Below, piece after piece: positions 21,294 to 29,481 of a DNA stretch of 64,000 bases; positions within the stretch are counted from its first letter, which is position 1; the number at the start of each line of letters is the position of its first letter. The translations under genes were made by a program, and so were the position numbers. This DNA comes from Azolla caroliniana (Eukaryota > Polypodiophyta). The notes under the pieces were generated by a model that saw only the letters and a list, made by a program, of their open reading frames with translations, had not been told where the DNA came from and did no database searches. The DNA is taken from NCBI GenBank assembly GCA_043228905.1, contig JBHGNT010000018.1, forward strand, positions 11,160,001 through 11,224,000, in the 5' to 3' direction.

Positions 21294-22240
21294 ACGGAGA
21301 AGCGGGTCCAGGAGGTAACCGGGTGGAGTAACCCGGTCGAAGAAAAGACGGGTTTCGTCGAAGCAACTTGCTAGAACTACGAGGCTCTGGTTGAAGACAA
21401 ACAAGTAGGTAAAACCGGAGGGGCCGGACCCTCACAGAGATACGAAACCCGATTCGGGCCGAAACGGAACGAGGCCGGTGAGATCAGTGCCCAGGATAAC
21501 CACAAGAAGGGCGGATACCGGTTGGGCATGGAGATCGAAAGGACCATGGACCTACGAAAGTTCCTAGAAGAACGAATCCTCGACAGCAAGGTGGAACTGT
21601 CGTTGCGGGAGGTGCTCAGAATTGCCAAGAAGGAGTTCCACGACTCCATCGTAGACTTGGTGAAGAGGAAGAGGCTGTCGACGGAGACAGAACCGGAAAG
21701 GCCGGTGGAGGTGCGGACGACGCACATAGAGGACATGGTGCTGGAAGACGAGTGGGCGGAGAGCCACTATTTGAGGCCACACTTGGCCCGAGCGACCACG
21801 GAAACCCCGGTGAAGATCGGAGATGTTTTCAGGAACCGGTGGTGGCGCTGGTGGACCACGGTTCGGAAATAAACCTGATGTCCATGGACTTCTACAAGAA
21901 GGGGAAATGGCCGGTCAACACCAAGCACGGGTGGAAGATACAGGCGGCGACGCACGCCACTGAGGAACTACACGGGGCCTACCCAAACGTGCGAGTCAAG
22001 ATCGGCGACGTCGAGATAAACCAACACTTCTTTGTGCAGGAGACGTCCTCACACTCGGTCATACTAGGAGAACCGTACATTACGGCAACACGGATGGAGA
22101 CCAAGGTGCTGGACAACGGGTCGGCTTACGCGAGGGTCAAGAGTCAGGACGGGTGTCATTCGGTCCAGTTCCTGACGGTGCGACCGAACCATGAGCGAAA
22201 CCGCGAGTCCCTCGGTGGCGAGAACCGAGAGGATTTTTAG
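21294..22240 (+). pseudogene. N1 gag-pro, second part
   Basis: Continues N1 gag after N3: EKRVQEVTGWSNPVEEK, a TAG near 21370, then the Gag-protease linker (RTMDLRKFLEERILDSKVEL). There is a 2-nt insertion near 21824 (GATGTTTTCAGGAACC against GATGTTCAGGAACC in N3). The aspartic protease follows with ALVDHGSEINLMSMDFYKKG (about 21847-21903) and QETSSHSVILGEPYI (about 22039-22080). The frame ends at TAG 22238-22240 inside GGATTTTTAG. The active-site triad is DHG where most retroelement proteases have DTG or DSG. Confidence 0.85.
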
Positions 22241-22242
22241 AG
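22229..22242 (+). promoter_or_regulatory. Putative -1 frameshift site between gag-pro and pol (N1)
   Basis: GAGGATTTTTAGAG: the gag-pro frame reads GAT TTT TAG and stops; pol is open in the -1 frame (TTT TTA GAG). The same bases are kept at 18486-18499 (N3) and 12556-12569 (H), both on the minus strand. A slip on the TTT codon would make a Gag-Pro-Pol fusion. It is not a canonical X-XXY-YYZ heptamer, so this is inference from conserved frames. Confidence 0.5.
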
Positions 22243-25200
22243 AAGGCTGTCAAGGCGTGGGGCCGCGATAGTCCGGACACTCCGGGAAAACCCCACAAAT
22301 GTACGATAGAGGCGAAACCGAAGAAACCTTGTACCATAAGTAGGAAGTTTTGTTTCTCCGACAACGGAGGGTGTACGATAGTTGGCGTCGTTGGCCAAGA
22401 AAAGACAAGGGCGGAAGAGCGACTTCGGGCGTGCGGAGTTCTCGGGCCCAGCGAAGAAATCAACGGAGCCGTGGAGGCAGTCTCCTTCAACGATACCTTG
22501 GGAATACTGCGAGAGGTGGTCGGAGAGGGCCTTAAAGAGGACCGGACGATACCGGTTTGTTCAGAAGAGATGTACGAAGTCATCGCGGACTTCAGTCGAG
22601 GGCTCGAGTCGGATCAGATGGCCCGGGTTAACATGAAGTACAAGACTGTGGACCGGAAGGTAAGGCCAGTCGCGGCACCCTTATTGGAGGGCAGCGAGTT
22701 GCGAATCAAGGGGGTCGCGTCGGACCCCAGTTTACGAGATCTGGCCTGCATAGGACACACCTTCACCGACAGAACGCTATGGGAGCTCAAAATCGGTGGG
22801 GGCGGGTTCCTACTGCCGGCGGAAGAAGACCGGTTTCGGAGAATGCTCGGAAGGCACGGGAAAGCCTTCGCATTCTCACCGGAAGAGATCAGGTGCGTAG
22901 ACCCGACAGTCGTGAAGCCGATGGTGATATTCACGGTACCGCATGTGCCGTGGAATCTCAAACCAATTCCGGTACCGAGAGCTCACATCCCGGAGCTGAT
23001 GGAGGTGTTGAGGCAGAAAGTCGATATGGGCATCCTCGAACCGTCGAGTGCCCCATACTCGAACCGGTGGTTTACCGTACCGAAGAAGAACGGGACGTTG
23101 CGCTTCATTCAAGACCTGCAACCGGTCAACAGAGTGACCATTCGGAATGCATGAATCGGACCAACGATAGACGAGTTCGCAGAGGCCTTCGCCGGAAGGT
23201 CGATCTACTCGGTCGGTGATCTGTACTCGGGGTACGATTAGTTCCAACTAGCCGTGGAGAGCAGAGACATTACGATGATGTGGACTCCTCTCGGCCTAGT
23301 GCGGATGTGTACCCTGCCACAAGGAGGGACAAACTCGGTGGCCCACATGGTGAATGCGATGAACAAGGTGCTGAGGGATTGTATCCCGGACATCACCATG
23401 CCATTTTTGGACGACATCCCGATCAAGGGATGTTCGGTGGAGGAAAAGGACGAAACGATCGGACCGGACGGATGCCGGAAATTCGTGGCGACACACATTG
23501 ACGACTGCGAGAGGGTGTTGCAGAGGCTAGAGGGTGCGAGGCTCACCTTCTCCGGGGAGAAATCGGCCTTCGGGCAATCAGAGATCATGGTCGTCGGACA
23601 TCTATGCGGACCGTATGGCTGGAAACCGTCTCCGGCTAAGGTGGAAGCCATCTCCGCAATGAAGCCCGACTGTAACTCGGTCACGAAGGAGCATGCGCGT
23701 TCTACCACATATGGATCCCGCATTACGCCCACGTTGTCGAGCCGCTATACGGGTTGCTGAAAAAGGGGCGAAGATTCGAGTGGCGAGACGAGCATACGGA
23801 GTCGGTCCGAAAGATGAAGGAGGCTCTTGCTGCAGCTCCGGCACTCTGGAAGGCTGTCTACGAGAAAGGCACTCCCATCTACATAACGGTAGATACAAGT
23901 CCGACCGGGATCGGATGGGTCGTCAACCAAGAAGACGAGGATGGCATTTGGTTCCCAATCCGGTTTGGCGTGAAGGTCCTCAGTGAGCGACAGCGAGGAT
24001 ACGCCCAGGTTAAACGCGAACTCTGGGGTATCGTTTCGGCGGTGAAGGCCGATAAAGACTATATGATCGGGACAGAGGTGATTATCGAGATGGACTGCCT
24101 GCCGATTCTCGGCATGGTTTCCGGATGCGCAACCCCAGACCTGGCAATGCTCAGGTGGATAGCGTACATCAAGTCCCTGGATCGAGAAATATGACACATT
24201 TCCGGGAAAGACAATGCCATGGCCGACATGCTTTCGAGGGCACGATTCGACGACGAGGGCGGCATGGTTTCAGAGGATGAGGAAGTCGGCGTGGACTTCT
24301 TCGAGGCGGCTTACGTGACAGCCGAGGGGGGGAGCACTCCGGCGCTTAACGATTTCAACGAGAGCAAGTACGACGGGGAGTGGCTACAGATTGGGGGATT
24401 CTAGAACGATGACGCCGGACGCGTCATGGACAAAGAATGAGGCCAACTGGATCCGGAAGAAAGCATACCGATTCTTTCTCCGGGAAGGATACTTGTGGAA
24501 GCACCCGAAGAAGAGAAACGGCATCCCGCTCCGAGTAGTGGCGATGGAGGAGGAACAGGAGGAGTTGCTGAAGGCCTACCACGACAACCCCTGGGCTGGA
24601 CACCGTGGGACGTGGGCCACATTCGAGAAACTAAAGGGGAAGTACTGGTGGCCGGGACTATACCGGGACGTGCATCGGTTCGTGAGAACTTGTGAGAGGT
24701 GTCAGATACACTCCATAGTCCGACATCGGGATGAGCTTCACCCTACATACCCTCCGACCATCCACTTCAAATGGATGGTAGATTTGGTGACGATGCCGAT
24801 GGGCGTAGGGCAGATGCGATATCTGGTGCTGGCCCGGGAGGACCTGACGAACCAGGTGGAAGGCCGAGCCTTGCAGAACAAAACGACTACAGTCGTGTGT
24901 CGGTTCCTGATCGAGGACGTGATATGCTGGTACGGGTGCGTCGGGAAGATCGTGGCTGACCGCGGGGAGTTGGACGCCGAAGAAGCCGAGGAGCTGTTCG
25001 ACTGGTTAGAGGTCAAGCTCTCGCTCACCACAACGTACAATCCGGAGGCGAACGGGAAGGTGGAGCGCGGACACAGACTGATCGTCAAAGCGCTAGTCCG
25101 GGCGTGCGGAGGCCAGGTCGGGAACTGGCCACGACTGTTACCTTATGCCTTGTGGGTGGACTGGACAACCCACAGTTCGGTAACCGGGTTCATGCCGTCA

Positions 25201-25792
25201 GAGCTCATGTTCGGACAGAAGGTGATCATGCCGATGGAACAGACGATCTCCTCTTGGGCGACAGTGGACTGGAGAGACGAGATGAGCCGGGAAGAACTGC
25301 TAGCGGCGCGTATACGGCAACTCGAGCGGAGGCCAGAGGACGTGGAACGAGCGGCGGAGAGACTTCGGACGGCGAGGATGAGGAACAAAGCCCGGTTCGA
25401 TCGAACGCACTGGCTCCGACCAAAGAAAATCAAGGAAGGCGACTGGGTGCTAGTCTACGACAGCAACCTCGACAACCAGCACCGGGCAACACGGAAGTTT
25501 GCAAAGTGGTGGTTCGGGCCCTACGTGGTAATGAGCGCCAACGACAATGGGACGTATCACCTGGCGGAACTTGACGGTACGAGGATGGCGATACCGGTAG
25601 CAGGGAAGCGGATCAAAGCGTTCAAGAAGCACCACGACGGCGAACTGGATCTAAGAGGCCTGGACAGCGACAGCGAACAGTTCGAAACGGAGGATGAACC
25701 GATGGACGAAGAACTGGAACCTGGACCGGTTTTCTCCAACCAGAACCCAAATTTGGCGCATACCGGTGGATGTGCGGTTAGGTGGGGGTGGA
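22232..25792 (+). pseudogene. N1 pol: RT, RNase H, integrase
   Basis: Most complete pol of the family. After the overlap, the -1 frame is open from 22232 to 23152 (FLEKAVKAWG, RKFCFSDNGGCTIVG, then RT start WNLKPIPVPRAHIPEL). RT continues with PFLDDIPIKG (near 23400-23430) and a long insert after the catalytic Asp pair. RNase H: TVDTSPTGIGWV, RELWGIV, IIEMDCLPILG. Integrase: zinc region H-H-C-C ending CERC (about 24700), core with WMVDLV, VADRGELD and NGKVERGH, and a C-terminal WFGPYVV domain; no chromodomain seen. Stops: TGA 23152-23154, TAG near 23239, TGA near 24192, TAG near 24402, with a frameshift near 23680. A 469-codon integrase frame (24391-25800) is still open and runs a few codons into the 3' LTR. 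Confidence 0.88.
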
Positions 25793-26448
25793 TGTCGTGA
25801 AGAAAACCGTCCCTTAGCGTAATCAGTGCATAGCGCGCGTGAACCGGCTCTTCACGCGTGCGCGCCCTTTAATGTATATAATAGAGAATTAGGTACAAAG
25901 GTATATCCTAGGTAGCTAGATTCGGTAGGTAGGAAGTTAATGAGGGAAACGACTCCCTTCTTGAAGCTATAAAAGAGAGGGAGATGCGGGGAGAAGAGGG
26001 CATTATTATTTATTGAGGAGGACGAGGTGTTGTCGGACCGAAACCGAATGCTTCTCCTCTGTTCGTTCTCCATCGCTCTTCTCTACAGGTTTTCGGGAGG
26101 CTCGCGCTGTTTCGAGGAACGCCTGTGTGCTTCTGGCAGCACCTCCATCCTATCCCCTTTCGTGCGCAGACGAGCAGGCATCGGCATCTGTTCGCCGGCC
26201 TGTTCGGTTGTAACCGCTCGCGTGCTCTATTATTTATTTGTCATTCATTAATATACAAACATTCGTGTCTCTCTGTCTCTGTGTCCATTCGTGTCTTCTG
26301 CGTTGACAGGGCCGTGTCCCTGTGTTTCTTTGCTCATACGTAACCGAGAGTCTCTCTCTTTCTCTTTCCCCTTCTATCACATGCTCTTTGGTTCAAGACC
26401 CCGGTGGTCCCGCCTCGTTTCTCCATGCACGCGCGTAGTAACGCGACA
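25793..26448 (+). repeat. 3' LTR of N1 (656 bp)
   Basis: TGTCGTGAAGAAAACCGTCC to GTAACGCGACA, preceded by the purine tract AGGTGGGGGTGGA (25780-25792). TATA box CTATAAAAG is near 25967-25975. It is the unduplicated reference for the 5' LTR. Confidence 0.9.
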
Positions 26449-26460
26449 ACGCGTCGCCGA

Positions 26461-26710
26461 TGTCGTGAAGATTTTTGGCAATGGTGTGAAAATCACATAA
26501 AACGTACAAAATCGAGTATGAATCACATAAAATAATAATAGTGAAGTATCTAAGTACAAAATGATGGAGGTCTTCAAGAGCTTTCGAATGCACTTTATTA
26601 CATGAGAAACGAACAAGTAGATGTCAAGATATGAGGGTATAAAGTTTGTGAAAGGAAAAGAGAAAACTGTGAGATATCCCACATAGGCACGACAAATACG
26701 GCTCTCATCA
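26461..26710 (+). repeat. 5' LTR remnant of N2 (250 bp)
   Basis: TGTCGTGAAGATTTTTGGCA to GGCTCTCATCA; matches 27339-27588 base for base apart from scattered substitutions. The rest of the LTR, primer site, gag, protease and most of pol are deleted. Confidence 0.88.
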
Positions 26711-27267
26711 TGACTATTACCCTATGCCTTGTGGGCCGATAGAATGACACACAACTCAGTGACAGGGTATATGCCGACGGAGCTTATGTATGGACAAAAG
26801 CCTCATGGGTAGTGATACCGTGGGAGAACGAGATGAGCCGAGAAGAGTTATTAGCGGCACAGATAAGGCAACTTGAAAGAAGACCTGAAGATCTAGAAAA
26901 AGCGTGAAAGATGATGGAGGCAGCCCGAGTAAAGAACAAAGTTCGGTTCGACAACACGCATCGACTTCGTCCAAAGAAGATTGAAGAAGGAGATTGGGTG
27001 TTGGTTTACGACAACAGCCTTGACAATCAACACAGTACAACAAGGAAGTTCGCTAGAAGATGGTTCGGGCCATATGTGGTGACAAGTGCCAACGCTAATG
27101 CCACATACCACCTTGCAGAGCTAGACGGATCAAGGTTGGCCGTACCCATTGCGGGAAAAAGAGTAAAGATTTTCAAGAAAAGACAAGACGAGGATCCTGA
27201 CCTCGATCACCTCGACGATGAACATAATAGGACGGATGTAAATGAAGACATGGAGGAATCTAATTGA
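26711..27267 (+). pseudogene. N2 integrase C-terminal remnant
   Basis: Starts at the equivalent of LPYALWADR in N1 (near 26720), loses frame with stops between 26815 and 26910, then is open again at 26911-27267: FDNTHRLRPKKIEEGDWVLV, WFGPYVV, TYHLAELDGSRLAVP, ending in an acidic tail and TGA. This is the GPY/F-type C-terminal domain of integrase, which normally helps DNA binding. No catalytic residues are left. The purine tract GGTGGGGGTGGA (27327-27338) follows. Confidence 0.85.
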
Positions 27268-27710
27268 TCACCGTAGCCGAAATCTCACTTTCTCTCTTCT
27301 TGGCACGTACCGGAGGACGTGCGGTTGGTGGGGGTGGATGTCGTGAAAATTTTCGGCAATGGTGTGAAAATCACATAAAACGTACAAAATCTAGTATGAA
27401 TCACATAAAAAAATAATAGTGACGTATCCAAGTACAAAATGATGGAGGTCTTCAAGAGCTTTCGAATGCACTTTATTACACGAGAAACGGACAACTAGAT
27501 GTCAAGATATGAGGGTATAAAGTTTGTGAAAGGAAAAGAGAAAACTGTGAGATATCCCACATAGGCACGACAAATACGGCTCTCATCATATATAAGGTAG
27601 AGCAAAAGCTATTATCTTTGTGTCTATGTGTGGAGCATAGAGAGTTCAAGGTAACTTGAACTAAGAGTGGAGGTGGCCTAGCTACTCGTAAAGGGTTTTG
27701 GCCAACCAAA

Positions 27711-27938
27711 ACCGGACCGGCGGCAGCCGGCAAAGCGACGGTGGCATCCGGCGAGGGCGAGGTGATGGCATCCGGCGGCCACCGGTAACCAGCGACATCC
27801 GGCAGCGCGGCGGCAACCTGCATCCGACGGAAGCCACTAGTAACCGGCAGTGCACCGGCATCCGACGGCAACCGACGAGGCGGTGGCATCGGGCGCCGAC
27901 ATCCGATGGCATCCGGCGAACCGGCGTCCGACGACTAG
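27711..27938 (+). repeat. GC-rich imperfect tandem repeat inside the N2 LTR
   Basis: Many variants of GGCATCCGGCG / GGCANCCGGC. The composition is far from the AT-rich LTR on both sides. Neither LTR A nor the solo LTR at 61859 has this block, so it is an amplification or insertion private to N2. Translations are Arg/Pro-rich repeats without recognisable protein character. Confidence 0.75.
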
Positions 27939-28003
27939 ATAAATAAATATATAAATATATAAATATATATACACACACATATATATATATACATATACAT
28001 ATA
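27937..28003. repeat. AT-rich microsatellite
   Basis: Runs of TAAATAAATATATAAATATA, then ACACACACATATATAT and TATACATA units. Simple repeat next to the GC-rich block. Confidence 0.9.
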
Positions 28004-28017
28004 CAAGGAGGGCAAGT

Positions 28018-28075
28018 AAAGATTCAAACCTTGCACCTCCAAGTTAGGAGTCAATTGGCCTACCACGAAGCCATG
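28018..28075 (-). other. tRNA-like A/B-box module antisense in the N2 LTR
   Basis: Minus strand: A-box-like TGGCTTCGTGGTAGGCC and, about 30 bases on, GGAGGTGCAAGGTTTGAATC, which contains a B-box. It shares AGGTGCAAGGTT with the module in LTR A, and again lies antisense and upstream of the TATA box. Confidence 0.5.
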
Positions 28076-28543
28076 ACATTTAGTTGAATTTATATTTCTA
28101 TCATTGTACTTTTACATGTAAATTCTCATACATGAGAGCTAAAATGAGTGACATGGTTATCATGCACCATAGTAATACATGAGCGCCAAATGGCAAACAT
28201 GCATTTTATGCATGTCTTGTACCCTCACATGCATCATATGCATGAGAGCATCTATAAAAGAAGGGATGAAAAAGAAGAAGGGTTAGGTTTTTTTTTGGTT
28301 ATGAAATTAAGAAGAAGAAAATTTGTTGTCGAATTGATCGTGTAACTTGTTTCTTAAATCTAAAGATAAAATTTCAATCAATCTCTCTCAATCGAAAGTC
28401 AAGCATTTAATCTCAACTTCTCTCTTTCCCAATCTATCTTAAATATTTCCTCACTAAAGCTTGTACCGACTTCGAATCCTTCCAGTCCAGAACCCCGGCG
28501 GTTCCGCCTCGCAATCCGTGCTTAGTGACGGATCTTCACGACA

Positions 28544-28964
28544 CCGCGCGTATCGTCCACCCATGCTTGGTGTTGATCTGCCATTTACCCTTCTTGTAGA
28601 AATCCATCGACATCAGGTTGATTTCGGATCCATGGTCTACCAAGGCCACCACCGGTTCCGAAACGTCGCCGATCCACACAGGGGTTTCCGTAGTTGCCCT
28701 GGTCCAATGCGGCTTGGCGTAGTGGCTTTCCGCCAACTCGTATTCTAGGGCCGTGTCTTCTAAGTGCGTAGTCCGCACCTCCACCGGCTTCTCCGGTTCC
28801 GGCTCTGTTGAGAGCCTCTTCTGCTTCACCAAGTCTACGATGGAGTCGTGGAACTCCCTCTTGGCGATTCCTAGCACCTCCCGCAACGACAACTCCACTT
28901 TACTGTCGAGGATCCGCTCTTCAAGGACCTTCCGTAGGTCCGTTGCTCTCTCAATTTCGGTGGT
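28544..28964 (-). pseudogene. Element H gag-pro, middle piece
   Basis: From 28964 down: linker TEIERATDLRKVLEERILDS, REFHDSIVDLVKQKRLSTE, PVEVRTTHLED, then the protease N-terminal half with ALVDHGSEINLMSMDFYKKG and KHGWTIRA. It is open throughout. It continues upstream at 38368 (the frame joins exactly once T and one copy of its target duplication are removed) and downstream at 26460-26449 and 12845. The DHG active-site triad is as in N1 and N3. Confidence 0.85.
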
Positions 28965-29422
28965 TGTTACCCGAACCCGGACAGTCAGTTTTACCGAACA
29001 AGTGGGAAAGCGTCGAAAACGGAGTCGGTTCGGATCGACTGTTCGGATCAATGACTCAGCAGTAAACGAAGAGAACTAAGTTAGTTAGATAATTTTGTAA
29101 TTCTTGATAGTAAGTAGGAATAGTTCTTGATGAGAAAAGACCTTCGGTATACCTATAAAAGGGAACCGAAGGCATTGTAAGAAAGGTCGTTTTATTTAGT
29201 AATATAAGTTTAAGTTAGGAATATCCTGTACGAATTCTGTGTTCTTTCTATTGTCTATGTTCTTAAGTGCAAGTTTTCCTAATTTATAACTAAGTAACGA
29301 TCACGGTAATTACCGATTAATATAGTATAATTCCGTTCGTAAAACACAATTCCTTGTTAGAACGTTGAGTAGCAACGTTCACTCTTCTGTATCGGTAGTA
29401 GTTAGTAATTAGCCGATTAACA
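28965..29422 (+). repeat. 5' LTR of T (458 bp)
   Basis: TGTTACCCGAACCCGG to GCCGATTAACA, with TGTTA/TAACA terminal inverted repeats. TATA box CTATAAAAG is at 29153-29161. Differences from the 3' LTR include one single-base indel in the GTTTTCC run and a few substitutions. Confidence 0.94.
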
Positions 29423-29433
29423 CAGAAGAATTT

Positions 29434-29451
29434 TGGCACGCCCGGTTACAT
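29434..29451 (+). promoter_or_regulatory. Primer binding site of T
   Basis: TGGCACGCCCGGTTACAT, 11 bases after the LTR. T2 has TGGCAACCATGATTCC at the same place. Position and leading TGG are as expected; the tRNA is not identified. Confidence 0.6.
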
Positions 29452-29481
29452 CTGCAATTAAGCAGAGAACAAATCGAATGG

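Larger units (their letters stand above)
12846..26448 (+). mobile_element. Ty3/gypsy element N1 (nested in H; host of N3)
   Basis: Plus-strand element from TGTCGTGAAG at 12846 to ACGCGACA at 26448, flanked by a perfect 4-bp duplication ACGC (12842-12845 and 26449-26452) inside the H protease region. Without N3 and the solo LTR it is about 7 kb. It has a rearranged 5' LTR, primer site, gag with its N-terminal part deleted, protease, pol and a purine tract (AGGTGGGGGTGGA) before the 3' LTR. It is older than N3 because N3 interrupts it and it carries more stops. Confidence 0.88.
26461..28543 (+). mobile_element. Ty3/gypsy element N2, mostly deleted
   Basis: Plus-strand element inserted in H only 8-12 bp from N1. 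It keeps the first 250 bp of its 5' LTR, then jumps to the end of the integrase and runs into a full 3' LTR. Flanks CCGA (26457-26460) and CCGC (28544-28547) fit a 4-bp duplication with one change; H reads through when N1 and N2 are removed. The coding remnant resembles N1, but the LTR is longer, AT-rich and of the A/solo type. Confidence 0.82.
27339..28543 (+). repeat. 3' LTR of N2 (1205 bp), with GC-rich insert and tRNA-like module
   Basis: TGTCGTGAAAATTTTCGGCA to GATCTTCACGACA. Parts in order: 250 bp shared with the 5' remnant; a GC-rich repeat block (27711-27938); an AT microsatellite; an antisense tRNA-like module; a CATG-palindrome region with GCGCCAAATGGC (about 28180-28250); TATA box TCTATAAAAG (about 28250-28260); and R-U5 ending with CCCCGGCGGTTCCGCCTC, a motif also near the end of the N1 LTR. 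Confidence 0.82.

Noticed and set aside
27698-27978. Arg/Pro-rich protein-coding gene in the GC-rich block
   Set aside because: Open frames on both strands are by-products of a GC-rich short repeat; there is no conserved domain and it lies inside an LTR.
27711-28003. CRISPR-like array
   Set aside because: Repeats are imperfect and contiguous with no regular unique spacers, and the context is eukaryotic LTR DNA.
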